The notes below the pieces were generated by a model. That model saw nothing but the letters and a program-made list of their open reading frames with translations. It ran no database searches and was not told the origin of the DNA. 37,169 bases of DNA from Flavobacteriales bacterium (GTDB lineage Bacteria > Bacteroidota > Bacteroidia > Flavobacteriales_D > Sanyastnellaceae): assembly GCA_028823145.1 (NCBI GenBank), contig JAPKCA010000011.1, forward strand, positions 1-37,169. Direction: 5' to 3'. Shown in pieces: positions 14,085 to 23,165 of the stretch (within the stretch, counting starts at the first letter, position 1; every line of letters starts with the position of its first letter). Made by a program: the position numbers and the translations under genes.

Positions 14085-16478
14085 ATGTATTTTTCACCAA
14101 GGAGATTTCCGAGAACGTTGGTTTTTTTGGGAATCTTGTTCTTCAGCAGCGTAACACAAGCTCAAGATGAGTGGAGCTGGAGTGGCCGGGTCCTCGATGC
14201 ATCTACTGGAGAAACGATCATTGGAGCAAACATCATCCCTGTTGGGATGACACGGGGATCCTCGAGCAACGGCTACGGTTTTTTCAGCATGACGTTGCCT
14301 GAAGGTGAGTATACCATGCGAGTCTCCTTTATTGGATACACCACACGGGAATTTCTCCTTCCCCTGTATAAAAATCAAAACACCAATCTCGAATTGCAGC
14401 CTGCGGTGGTGATGTTTGAAGAAGCAGCCACGGTTGTTGGTGAGCGCAGCAATCGGACGGAAAGCACCGATTTAGGAAGGGAGTCCGTTGAGGTAGAACA
14501 AATCAAAACCTTGCCGGCTCTATTGGGCGAGGTGGATGTGCTCAAAGTCATCCAATTCTTGCCAGGAATTTCTGGCGCAGGAGAAGGCAATGCGGGGTTT
14601 TATGTGCGGGGCGGCGGGCCAGATCAAAATTTGATTTTGCTCGACGATGCGACCGTGTACAACGCATCGCACTTGTTAGGATTCTTCAGCGTTTTCAATG
14701 CCGATGCCATCAAACATGTCGATATCATCAAGGGAGCGATGCCAGCCGAATACGGTGGCCGGGTCTCTTCAGTCTTGAATATTGCCCTGAAAGAAGGCAA
14801 CTCCAAAGAATGGAAAACCACCGGTGGCATTGGGTTGATCAGTTCCCGACTGACGGTCGAAGGCCCTCTGGTCAAAGACAAAAGCAGCATCATTCTCTCG
14901 GGAAGGAGAACCTACATCGACATCCTCACACGGCCTTTTCTCAAGGGCGGCGCATTCGAAGGGACCGGCTATTATTTCTATGACCTTAACGCCAAAGCAA
15001 ACGTGCACCTTTCGGACAAGGATCAACTTTTCTTGTCCGGCTATTTCGGACAGGACGTTTTCAACTTCAGCAGTGCAGATGCGGGATTTTCCACACGCAT
15101 TCCATGGGGCAACACCATGGCTTCCGTTCGGTGGAATCGAATCCTCAATGATCAGATGTTTCTGAACACTGGCATAACCTATTCCGCTTACACGTTTTCG
15201 TTTATGGCCGGGCAAGAAGAATTTGAATTTGGCTTTGAAAGTGGGATCAAAGATTGGTCAGGAAGAAGTGAATGGACCTGGTATCCCAATCCCCGGCATG
15301 TCATCAAAGCAGGAGTGGATTACGTTTATCACGACTTTATCCCGACAGATTTTAGCGCGCGCAGCGGAGATACCGAATTTGACATGGGAACTTCAGAGCA
15401 AACCTTTAGCCACGAAGCGGCAGGGTATGTGCAAGATGACTTTGACATCAGCGAGCGGGTGCAAATCCATACCGGATTGCGTTGGTCTGGATTTTGGCAT
15501 GTCGGTCCCTTCATCCGCTATGGCATGCCAGACCCGCTGAATCCACTTGATGTTCCAACACCCATTCAATATTCAAAAGGAGATTTGGTCAAGTTTTACA
15601 ATGGCTTTGAACCTCGTGTAGCCCTTCGGGTCAAATCAGGACGCCAAGCGAGCTTCAAGGCTGGTTATAGTGAAAATTACCAATACGTTCATTTGACCTC
15701 CGTGGGCTCTTCTTCTTTGCCCGGAGACATTTGGCTACCGAGCACCGATCGAGTCAAACCGCAATATGGCAGACAAGTCAGCTTCGGATATTTCCAGGAC
15801 ATCGGAACAGAGCGCAATTGGGAATGCTCTGCGGAAGTCTATTGGAAGGATTTGGAGAATTTAGTGGCCTATGCTGAAAACAGTTTGCCCGATGACAACA
15901 TCGGCAACAACGTGGACAACAACTTGGTCTTCGGAGAAGGCTCATCGTACGGTTTGGAATTGTTTCTCAAAAGACGGCTGGGAGACATCACGGGATGGCT
16001 AGGGTATACTTGGAGTAAAACCGATCGGCAATTCGATGAACTGAACCAAGGAATTGCCTTTCCTTCAAAATTCGATCGCCGTCATGACCTGAGCATAGTC
16101 GTCGATTGGAGATTGAGTGAGAAGTGGCGTTTCGGAGGGGCATTTGTTTATGCCACAGGGAATTCCTTGACCCTGCCAGTGCAACGATTCATCTACGAAG
16201 GCCGAATCACCGATGTGTATGGAGAGCGCAACGGTTACCGCATGGCTGCCTATCACCGAGCAGACATCAGTGCTACTTTGACCCCCTCGAACCGGAAAAA
16301 CAAAGCCATCCAAAGTACCTGGACATTCGGCTTTTACAACGTGTACAATCGAAGCAACCCCTATTTCATTTACTTTTCGAACGAAGGCGATCTGCAGAAT
16401 GGATCCCTCGATTTGCAAGCCAATCAAGTGAGCTTATTCCCCATCATCCCATCTGTCACCTGGAACTTTAGCTTCTGA
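14085..16478 (+). CDS. TonB-dependent outer-membrane receptor with carboxypeptidase-regulatory-like N-terminal domain
   Basis: A 797-residue outer-membrane transporter. Residues 1-26 are the signal peptide (cut near VTQAQ). Residues about 30-110 are the beta-sandwich CarboxypepD_reg-like domain (WSGRVLDASTGETIIGANI and MRVSFIGYTTREF). The plug follows, with LPALLGEVDVLKVIQFLPGI, AGFYVRGGGPDQNLILLDD and IDIIKGAMPAEYGGRVSSVL-like segments, then a barrel of about 22 strands ending in WNFSF. The frame extends 65 codons upstream, but an exact TAnnTTTG box 4 bases before 14085 and the signal peptide set the start. It is followed after 5 bases by an ABC exporter gene. No SusD gene is present, so this is not a classical glycan locus; the ligand is unknown. 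Confidence 0.93.
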   Translation: MYFSPRRFPRTLVFLGILFFSSVTQAQDEWSWSGRVLDASTGETIIGANIIPVGMTRGSSSNGYGFFSMTLPEGEYTMRVSFIGYTTREFLLPLYKNQNTNLELQPAVVMFEEAATVVGERSNRTESTDLGRESVEVEQIKTLPALLGEVDVLKVIQFLPGISGAGEGNAGFYVRGGGPDQNLILLDDATVYNASHLLGFFSVFNADAIKHVDIIKGAMPAEYGGRVSSVLNIALKEGNSKEWKTTGGIGLISSRLTVEGPLVKDKSSIILSGRRTYIDILTRPFLKGGAFEGTGYYFYDLNAKANVHLSDKDQLFLSGYFGQDVFNFSSADAGFSTRIPWGNTMASVRWNRILNDQMFLNTGITYSAYTFSFMAGQEEFEFGFESGIKDWSGRSEWTWYPNPRHVIKAGVDYVYHDFIPTDFSARSGDTEFDMGTSEQTFSHEAAGYVQDDFDISERVQIHTGLRWSGFWHVGPFIRYGMPDPLNPLDVPTPIQYSKGDLVKFYNGFEPRVALRVKSGRQASFKAGYSENYQYVHLTSVGSSSLPGDIWLPSTDRVKPQYGRQVSFGYFQDIGTERNWECSAEVYWKDLENLVAYAENSLPDDNIGNNVDNNLVFGEGSSYGLELFLKRRLGDITGWLGYTWSKTDRQFDELNQGIAFPSKFDRRHDLSIVVDWRLSEKWRFGGAFVYATGNSLTLPVQRFIYEGRITDVYGERNGYRMAAYHRADISATLTPSNRKNKAIQSTWTFGFYNVYNRSNPYFIYFSNEGDLQNGSLDLQANQVSLFPIIPSVTWNFSF

Positions 16479-16483
16479 AGCCC

Positions 16484-18415
16484 ATGCGCGAACTTTTGAA
16501 GCTCAATCCGTTCTTTTGGAAATACCGGCTACTCCTGTTCGGAGGATTGGCCTTTATTGGTTTGACCAATTTGTTCGCGGTATATGCTCCTGCTCTCATT
16601 GGCGAAGGGGTCAATGCGCTTCGGGATGCAGACCAAGAATTCTTGGCTCCTCTTCGAGATGGCACTTCAGCTTCGGAAGTGTTCGGGGAAGGACAAACCC
16701 GGAACTGGCCTCACTCTTTGGAATTCATTCGTGAATGGACAGGGGTCCAGTCTGGAAATGACGCATTGCACAGCAAGGAAGATGTGTTTCGATGGATTGC
16801 TTTGATTGCCTTCTTCCAAGCGGGGTTGTTTATGCTTACCTATTTGATCAAAGGCATCTTTTTGTTTTTTACCCGCCAAACCATCATTGTCATGTCCCGG
16901 CGCATTGAGTTCGATCTCAAAGCACAGATTTTTGATCAATACCAGCGCTTGGATGCAGCATTCTACAAGGTCAATGACACAGGCGATTTAATGAATCGCA
17001 TTAGCGAAGATGTCAGCAAAGTGCGTATGTACTTGGGGCCTGCCGTCATGTACACGTTGAACTTGGCCGTTTTGATTTTTCTCGTAGTGGGGGTCATGCT
17101 TTACATCGATGTGCAACTCACCCTATTCGCACTGCTTCCCCTACCGTTCATGTCCTTGGCGATTTATCGGGTCAGCTCAAAAATCCATCATCAAAGCGAA
17201 GCGGTGCAGAAGCGACAAAGTGGCTTGAGCACGTTTGTTCAACAGCACATTGCGGGCATTCGGATTTTGCAATCCTTTCACCGCGAGGAGGATGCCGCAG
17301 AGCGTTTTGAAACTCGCGCTGATGATTACAAAAGCCATGTGTTACGCTTGGTCAAAACCGAAGCACTGTTCATGCCCATCATTGTATTGCTTGTGGGGTT
17401 GAGCACCATATTAACGGTTTATGTAGGGGGAAGAAGGGTCATCGCAGGCGAATTGGAATTGGGCCACATTTTTCAATTCGTCTTTTACGTGAATTTATTG
17501 ACCTGGCCTTTCGCATCCGTCGGATGGGTCACGTCCTTGGTACAGAAAGCGGAAGCCTCCATGAAGCGAATCAATGCTTTTCTGGAAGTGGAGCCAGCCA
17601 TTCATTCTTCATCCCTACCCAAGGATCCTATTCCTTCAGGAAATCCAACCTCCAACTCTGGCGAAATGGTTTTTCATGAGGTGTGTTTCACGTATCCTGA
17701 AACGGGCATTGAAGCCCTGAAAGGAATTTCATTCTCAGTCAAGCCCGGAGAAATTGTTGGCATCACTGGAAGAACCGGAAGTGGGAAATCTACGGCAGCC
17801 CAATTGGCCATGCGCATATTCGATCCGACAGGCGGAACCATTGCCCTCGGCAATCAACCTGTGAAGGAATGGCCCATGCATCAATTTCGAGAAATGACAG
17901 GCTACGTTCCCCAAGAGGTGTTTCTGTTTTCCGATACCATCGCCAATAACATTGCCTTTGGTTTGGAATCCGCTGAAGCTTCGGATGAAATGATTTCAAA
18001 CGCGGCGACCGACGCACATGTCGCACACAACATTGACGGTTTCAAACACGGCTACGACACTCTATTGGGTGAGCGGGGGGTGAACCTGAGCGGGGGCCAG
18101 AAGCAGCGGATTTCCATTGCACGCGCTTTGATCCGGAAGCCTCAATTGTTGATCCTGGATGATTGCTTGTCCGCCGTCGACACCGAGACCGAGGATTTTA
18201 TCCTGAAATCCATCCGCCAAGAAGGCCAATCATCTGCGATATTGATGGTGTCACACCGGATTTCCTGCCTGCGCGGTGCAGACCGTGTGGTGGTGTTGGA
18301 CCAAGGGGAAATGGTCGAATATGGGACTCCGGAAGAGTTGAGTCAAGCCGGCGGATTGTACGCCAGCATGGTAGCGCAACAAGCTTGGGGCACGGACCCG
18401 GATGTCACTCCGTAA
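16484..18415 (+). CDS. ABC exporter, fused membrane and ATPase domains (MsbA/MdlB-like)
   Basis: A 643-residue half-transporter that would act as a dimer in the inner membrane. The N-terminal part has six membrane spans. The loop between span 1 (about 14-36) and span 2 (about 101-125) is unusually long, near 60 residues and polar. The ATPase has GRTGSGKST (Walker A, about 428-436), YVPQEVFLFSDT (Q-loop), LSGGQKQR (signature, about 535) and LLILDDCLSAVD (Walker B, about 555-566) with SHR for the H-loop. The catalytic Glu after Walker B is Asp or Cys here: the site reads DDCLSAVD, where most exporters have DE or DD. The gene follows the TonB-dependent receptor after 5 bases, so both are probably co-transcribed. 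It overlaps the end of the convergent gene by 11 bases. Confidence 0.92.
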   Translation: MRELLKLNPFFWKYRLLLFGGLAFIGLTNLFAVYAPALIGEGVNALRDADQEFLAPLRDGTSASEVFGEGQTRNWPHSLEFIREWTGVQSGNDALHSKEDVFRWIALIAFFQAGLFMLTYLIKGIFLFFTRQTIIVMSRRIEFDLKAQIFDQYQRLDAAFYKVNDTGDLMNRISEDVSKVRMYLGPAVMYTLNLAVLIFLVVGVMLYIDVQLTLFALLPLPFMSLAIYRVSSKIHHQSEAVQKRQSGLSTFVQQHIAGIRILQSFHREEDAAERFETRADDYKSHVLRLVKTEALFMPIIVLLVGLSTILTVYVGGRRVIAGELELGHIFQFVFYVNLLTWPFASVGWVTSLVQKAEASMKRINAFLEVEPAIHSSSLPKDPIPSGNPTSNSGEMVFHEVCFTYPETGIEALKGISFSVKPGEIVGITGRTGSGKSTAAQLAMRIFDPTGGTIALGNQPVKEWPMHQFREMTGYVPQEVFLFSDTIANNIAFGLESAEASDEMISNAATDAHVAHNIDGFKHGYDTLLGERGVNLSGGQKQRISIARALIRKPQLLILDDCLSAVDTETEDFILKSIRQEGQSSAILMVSHRISCLRGADRVVVLDQGEMVEYGTPEELSQAGGLYASMVAQQAWGTDPDVTP

Positions 18416-20483
18416 TTTCAGGGCACGGATCACCGAAGACCGCTAGGAATCCAAGCAAATCGCCAATGTTGACGATGCCATTGCCATCCAAATCTGAAAA
18501 GCAATCGATGGTGCAACCGAAATCCCCCAAGAAAATCAACAAATCGGCCACGGAAATAGACCCATCCAAGTTGAAGTCACCGGGACATAAAGACATCTCA
18601 TCTCCTTCAATTGTACCGTTGCAGTCGTTGTCAAGCCCTTCTCCAGTGCCCGCAGCTCCCGGATATATGGCATTGGAAGCATCGTTGCAATCATCTGCAT
18701 TGTCAACATACCCCATGGGTGCCACACAGGCCTGAATCGTAGAGCTACCAGAGCCATACCCGTCTTCATCGGCGTCCATATAAAACATCGTCAAGGCCAT
18801 CCCCTCATCGATGCTATTGTCGCAATCATTGTCCATGTTATCGCAAAGCTCTGGCGCACCCGGATAAATCACCGCCGATGCATCAGAACAATCGGAACCG
18901 TCCGCCACAAATCCATCTGGCGCATCGCAGGCAAACTGTGGCGCATTGCCATTGCCTAAGCCATCGCCATCCGCATCGGGATACCAAATCGTACCCGGTT
19001 CCACCGTGAACTCCAATGGCTCCTCCACGACATTGAGCGCTGATTCCAACCGGATACGTAGTTCAAGCGCGCCCGACACCGCATCCAATCCAGACATGGT
19101 AAATACAAAATCACCCGGCGATTCCATGGTTTCTTGAAACCCGTTCAAGGTCACACCCGCTGGCAGATCTGGAATGCTCAATGCATACGGGGGCAACAAG
19201 CCGTCCATGACATGCACCATCACAATCAAATCATTGCCGCTGCAAACCATCTCATTGACGGCCGACACTTCCATAAACCGCGGACGGACCACAAAGATTC
19301 CACCTTCAATCGATGTGACCACCACCAAGCCCGATTCGAAATACGGATAATTGGACCAGGTGCCTGAAAACAATGCCGCATTGCTGTTGGGGTCTACATC
19401 AAAATATCCAATTTCCGACAACTCCCCTTCCGCGACATCGGTCAGTGAAAGCATGCGCAAACCGGCTCGGTAATTGGATTGAAACAAGAGGTTTCCCACG
19501 ACGTATTGGTTGTGGTCGATGGCCTCCACTTCCGAAAAATGTTCTCCCAGCAAAAATGGGTTTTCCAAGTCTTGCACGTCCCAGATCATTGTCCGTGTAT
19601 TGAATCCCTGGTTCTGTTCATCCAATTCGTCTCCAAGCAAGAGATATCGGTGATCTTCCGTAAGCCAACACTGATGGGTATAGGACAAACTCGAATAGGT
19701 GGTCGTGCTCAAAGAACCAATATCTGCCGGGTCAGTGACGTCCAAAATGACCAACTTGTTCGCATTCGCACCAAAAACAATCGGCTTCCCGATGTGCGGC
19801 GTGTCCGGCCCATGGTAAACCACCGCTTGCGCGTCGTGGGTGTATCCACCTTCACTGTAATCCCCCAACAACTGCGGATTGGCCGGTTCGCTGATGTCAT
19901 ACACCACCAGCCCTCCGCTGGCCAAATTCGTTCCTACCGCATAAAGCAATGCAGATTCCTCGTCGATAATCACGTTGTGGGCATCACTGAAAGAACCAAC
20001 CCACGTGGTGGGTTCCAGCGTTTGTGGCGGGGACGTGATATCCCGCAATTGGTTCAAATCCAAGACTTGAAGTCCATGGTTACCCGCTTCCGAAACCACA
20101 TAGACGTGATCTGCATACACCTTCATGTCTCGCCAAGAGCTGCTGGATGTTTGGGTGTCCATGAAAGCAACGAGCAAAGGATTGTAGGGATCGCTCAAGT
20201 CCACCATGGCCAAGCCTTGGCGCTCGCCAATCAAGGCGTATTCCGTCCCGGTCACGGGATCCTTCCATCCCCAAATATCATTGGCGCCCGTGCCTTGCAA
20301 TTCAGCGTTGCTCATTTGCGACAACAGGTCAAAGCGGTCGCAAGGAAATCCATCGGCAAAACCATCCACACACAAGGATTGTCCCATCGCCGATAAACCG
20401 ACGAACGCCAATCCAAGCATCCCAAAACACCGCATTGCTCCTCTTGAAACTGAACAATCGATTTGAAGAATAAAACGTTTCAT
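18405..20483 (-). CDS. Large secreted LVIVD-repeat protein with MopE-like metal-binding and dockerin-like repeats
   Basis: A 692-residue exported protein. After a signal peptide (cut near SAMGQS, about 33-35) residues 40-400 form a choice-of-anchor-B / LVIVD beta-propeller, with repeats such as GLAMVDLSDPYNPLLVAF, GLVVYDISEPANPQLLG and KLVILDVTDPADIG. Next is an Ig-like stretch. Residues about 500-630 hold two MopE-like metal-binding units: DADGDGLGNG then GSDCSDASAVIYPGAPELCD with NDCD, and DADEDGYGSG then DDCNDASNAIYPGA with DNDC. The end has two dockerin-like EF-hand loops (DFNLDGSISVADLL, DLDGNGIVNIGDLL). It is surface or secreted and likely calcium-loaded. No standard T9SS sorting domain is seen at the very end, so the export signal is unclear. 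An alternative start is the Met at 20435. Confidence 0.88.
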   Translation of the reverse strand: MKRFILQIDCSVSRGAMRCFGMLGLAFVGLSAMGQSLCVDGFADGFPCDRFDLLSQMSNAELQGTGANDIWGWKDPVTGTEYALIGERQGLAMVDLSDPYNPLLVAFMDTQTSSSSWRDMKVYADHVYVVSEAGNHGLQVLDLNQLRDITSPPQTLEPTTWVGSFSDAHNVIIDEESALLYAVGTNLASGGLVVYDISEPANPQLLGDYSEGGYTHDAQAVVYHGPDTPHIGKPIVFGANANKLVILDVTDPADIGSLSTTTYSSLSYTHQCWLTEDHRYLLLGDELDEQNQGFNTRTMIWDVQDLENPFLLGEHFSEVEAIDHNQYVVGNLLFQSNYRAGLRMLSLTDVAEGELSEIGYFDVDPNSNAALFSGTWSNYPYFESGLVVVTSIEGGIFVVRPRFMEVSAVNEMVCSGNDLIVMVHVMDGLLPPYALSIPDLPAGVTLNGFQETMESPGDFVFTMSGLDAVSGALELRIRLESALNVVEEPLEFTVEPGTIWYPDADGDGLGNGNAPQFACDAPDGFVADGSDCSDASAVIYPGAPELCDNMDNDCDNSIDEGMALTMFYMDADEDGYGSGSSTIQACVAPMGYVDNADDCNDASNAIYPGAAGTGEGLDNDCNGTIEGDEMSLCPGDFNLDGSISVADLLIFLGDFGCTIDCFSDLDGNGIVNIGDLLGFLAVFGDPCPEITE

Positions 20484-20573
20484 AGTGGGCGATTTTGATT
20501 TTATTAAGTTACAAAAAACCTAGTGACTCCAACTGAAAGACAACATTTTGGACCGAAGAGTTGTTTCATATAC

Positions 20574-21491
20574 ATGGAAAAGCGTTGGGTGGTTGTAACC
20601 GGTGGAACAGGAATGATTGGCCAAGCAGTCTGTAAACAGCTGCACAAGCGCGGTTACGCTGTAAGGGTCTTATCGCGTATGGCCCGGGAACCATCCGCTG
20701 ACGTTGATGATTTCGCTGTTTGGGATCCGTCCAGTCGCGTTTTGCCCATCGATGCCATTCGGGGTGCCGAGGCCATTGTCCATTTGGCCGGTTCACCCAT
20801 TGCCAAGCGATGGACCGCTTCTCAGCGAACCAACATCTTGGACAGCCGAATTCAATCCTCGCAAACTTTATTGGAAGCACTGGGCAAGTTGGATCCCCAT
20901 GAACGCCCGCCATCCATCATCAGCGCCAGTGCCATCGGATGGTATCCAAACTCCGATGAAACCTGGGATGAATCTTCCGCAGCAGGAGCGGGATTTGTCA
21001 GCGAAGTGGTTCAACAATGGGAGAGCACCATTCGTCAAGCTTCAGACTTGGGATGCCGAACAACGTGTTTGCGTATTGGGCTCGTGTTGTCCCTCAAAGG
21101 CGGTGTCTTGAAATCCTTGTCTCCTGTTTTCTCCCTGGGTTTGGGCTCTCCTATTGGCAACGGAAGTCATTGGCAGTCTTGGATTCACATCGACGATTTG
21201 ACGCGCATGATCTGCTGGGCAATTGAAACCCCTTCGGTCTCCGGCCCAGTAAATGCCGTTAGTCCTCAGCCGGTGACCAACCGCGCGTTTTCGAAAGCAT
21301 TCGCAAAAGCGATGCACCGCCCCTTTTTCACTCCTTCTGTCCCACGGTGGATCCTTCAACTGATTTTTGGAGAGATGAGTTCCATTCTTTTTGCATCCAA
21401 CAGGATTGAACCGGGGGTTGCCACTGCATGCGGTTTTGAATTTCATCATCCAAAAATTGAGGAGGCCATGGAGTCCCTCTATCAGGCATAA
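20574..21491 (+). CDS. TIGR01777-type NAD(P)-dependent epimerase (SDR39U1 family)
   Basis: A 305-residue atypical short-chain dehydrogenase. The N-terminus has the Rossmann nucleotide-binding loop VVTGGTGMIGQAVCKQL. The family signature region follows: IVHLAGSPIAKRWTASQR, then SASAIGWYPN, and GNGSHWQSWIHIDDLTRM, then PVNAVSPQPVTNRAF. The C-terminal 50 residues match the DUF1731 tail (FTPSVPRWILQLIFGEMSS). Family members exist in nearly all bacteria and plants, but their substrate is not known, so no reaction is claimed. The frame starts 17 codons earlier (20523), but the ATG at 20574 places the Rossmann loop at the normal position. The stop codon runs into the A-tract of the following terminator. 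Confidence 0.9.
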   Translation: MEKRWVVVTGGTGMIGQAVCKQLHKRGYAVRVLSRMAREPSADVDDFAVWDPSSRVLPIDAIRGAEAIVHLAGSPIAKRWTASQRTNILDSRIQSSQTLLEALGKLDPHERPPSIISASAIGWYPNSDETWDESSAAGAGFVSEVVQQWESTIRQASDLGCRTTCLRIGLVLSLKGGVLKSLSPVFSLGLGSPIGNGSHWQSWIHIDDLTRMICWAIETPSVSGPVNAVSPQPVTNRAFSKAFAKAMHRPFFTPSVPRWILQLIFGEMSSILFASNRIEPGVATACGFEFHHPKIEEAMESLYQA

Positions 21492-21523
21492 AAAAGCGGG
21501 CCCATTCCGAAGAATGAGCCCGC
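21490..21523 (-). terminator. Intrinsic terminator of the FAS1 protein gene
   Basis: Stem GCGGGC pairs with GCCCGC and CATTC pairs with GAATG, closing on a CGAA loop (21496-21523), with one C/A mismatch. On the minus strand it is followed by six T (21495-21490), so it terminates the gene at 21544-23037. The plus-strand side has only a poor T-tract. The core equals the terminator at 2867-2897 plus an 11-base insert. Confidence 0.85.
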
Positions 21524-21543
21524 TGATTATTTCAACTTTCTAT

Positions 21544-23037
21544 TTACTGGACAATCAGAGAAACCGTTTGACGGGTCAATCCTGAAAGCACCGTCGCTGA
21601 ATACATTCCCACTGGAAGACCTTCAACATTCCATGTATGCGTACCACTTGACATCGGCTGGCTGAATACCAAGCGACCTGAGGCATCACAAACAACCAAC
21701 GTCGATCCTGCATCCCAATTCCCTGTCAATTGAACCATGTCTTGGCTAACTGGGTTTGGGAACAATTGCAATGCCAATCCCTTCTCCGCCTCTTCTATTC
21801 CGGAAATCGTTGGCAACAAAACGGCATCAATAACATGGACAACCCCATTATCTGCGGTTAAGTCTGGAACGATCACCATCGCATCATTGACATGAACCAT
21901 ATCCGTTCCTTCCATGATGGTAAACACCAAATCGTCACCAATCAATGAACTGAGGATGGTTCCTTCTGGTAAATCAGCCGCCAAATACAAACCGTCAACA
22001 ACATGGTGCTGCAAAATTTCAGACAAGTTGGGACTTGCCAACAAACCTGAAACAGTCACGCCCAATGCCGTCGCAAGTGCCTCAAAAGCAGCGTCCGTTG
22101 GAGCAAACACGGTCAAGGGCCCCTCAGAGCTCAATGCTCCCTCCAGTCCTGCTTCAACAATTGCAGCCTGCAGGGTCGTATGGCTATCACTGGCATTGAT
22201 GATGTCCAAAACGGTGGTCATCTGATCTGGAGTAGGCAATAGCACTTCATCAATGACATGCACAACACCGTTGTCAGCTGACAAATCCGGCTCAGTAACA
22301 ACGGCGTCCTGGTTGACTGTGACTAGATCTCCATTGATATTGATCAAAACGAAATCTCCTTGGAGCATTTCGATGCTCTGGTTGTCAGACAAGTCTGAAC
22401 TCATCACGAGGCCGCCCGCCACGTGGTATAGAAGGATGTTGCTCAACATAGGTGAGGCCAACAATTCTTCCGCTGTTATACCCAGAGTACCCAACAATGA
22501 AGTAATCGCGTCATCGGTTGGAGCGAACACGGTCAATGGACCTTCGCCATTCAAAGCATCGTCCAGTCCTGCTGCCAAGATTGCAGCTTCGAGCAAGGTA
22601 TGGTCGTCACTTCCAGCAATGATATCCATCACAGTGGTGACAGGAGGAGGAGGGCTTGTGACCACAACTGTGGCTACCATGCCGTTTTGGGCATGGTTAC
22701 CAATCGAACAATCATAATCGTAAATACCTTCCATTGTGAAGGTGTGCGACCCGATGCATACCCCTTCTGAATTTCCAACAACTGCTCCAAATGAGAACGT
22801 CTCAGGATTGTTCCATGACTCTCCAATACTGCTATCAACACCATTTACATCATGTGTGCCCTGCACATTGACCCAGACTACCGTTTGGCCCATTTCAATT
22901 TCAACATTTGAAGGAGTAAATTGAGTACTTGAAGCCTCAACAACAACTCCTTCGACACCACACGGATTGTCTTGCCCAAAAACCAGCGATCCGCTAGCTA
23001 GCATGAAAAACCCTAAGACCATTAAAAACTGCTTCAT
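21544..23037 (-). CDS. Secreted cupredoxin-FAS1-FAS1 protein with type A T9SS sorting domain
   Basis: A 497-residue secreted protein. Residues 1-21 are the signal peptide (cut near LVFGQD). Residues about 25-127 are a cupredoxin (plastocyanin/azurin-like) domain with a full set of likely copper ligands: His62 in GTHDVNG, and Cys110, His115 and Met120 in DYDCSIGNHAQNGM, with azurin-like C-x4-H spacing. Two fasciclin (FAS1) domains follow at about 134-268 and 273-410, each with GPLTVFAPTD, a YH or HH motif and DNGVVHVID. The tail from about 422 is a T9SS type A sorting domain (LQLFPNPVSQDMV to the end). The start at 23037 is fixed by the signal peptide and a TAAATTTA box 6 bases upstream. A terminator lies after the gene. 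Confidence 0.92.
   Translation of the reverse strand: MKQFLMVLGFFMLASGSLVFGQDNPCGVEGVVVEASSTQFTPSNVEIEMGQTVVWVNVQGTHDVNGVDSSIGESWNNPETFSFGAVVGNSEGVCIGSHTFTMEGIYDYDCSIGNHAQNGMVATVVVTSPPPPVTTVMDIIAGSDDHTLLEAAILAAGLDDALNGEGPLTVFAPTDDAITSLLGTLGITAEELLASPMLSNILLYHVAGGLVMSSDLSDNQSIEMLQGDFVLININGDLVTVNQDAVVTEPDLSADNGVVHVIDEVLLPTPDQMTTVLDIINASDSHTTLQAAIVEAGLEGALSSEGPLTVFAPTDAAFEALATALGVTVSGLLASPNLSEILQHHVVDGLYLAADLPEGTILSSLIGDDLVFTIMEGTDMVHVNDAMVIVPDLTADNGVVHVIDAVLLPTISGIEEAEKGLALQLFPNPVSQDMVQLTGNWDAGSTLVVCDASGRLVFSQPMSSGTHTWNVEGLPVGMYSATVLSGLTRQTVSLIVQ
21808..22638 (-). repeat. Tandem FAS1 domain duplication
   Basis: Two FAS1 units lie end to end inside the gene. They share long matching stretches in DNA as well as protein, such as GGAGC(A/G)AACACGGTCAA (about 22095-22120 and 22518-22540), and both end in ADNGVVHVID. 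This points to an internal duplication. Confidence 0.7.
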
Positions 23038-23043
23038 TTTCGA

Positions 23044-23051
23044 TAAATTTA
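23044..23051 (-). promoter_or_regulatory. -7 promoter box, leaderless type
   Basis: On the minus strand TAAATTTA, one mismatch from TAnnTTTG, ends 6 bases before the ATG at 23037. Confidence 0.45.
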
Positions 23052-23165
23052 TTTTCGTTTCTCTGATAACTGCAAGTATCGGAACTTGTTCAATAACCGA
23101 ACACATTTTGATTTGATTTTGTTGCAGCGTCAAACAAATTGTAGTCCGCAGCTGTCATATCTACC

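Noticed and set aside
20515-20522. TAGGTTTT box 31 bases before the LVIVD gene
   Set aside because: One mismatch but outside the two spacing classes; evidence is too weak to list.
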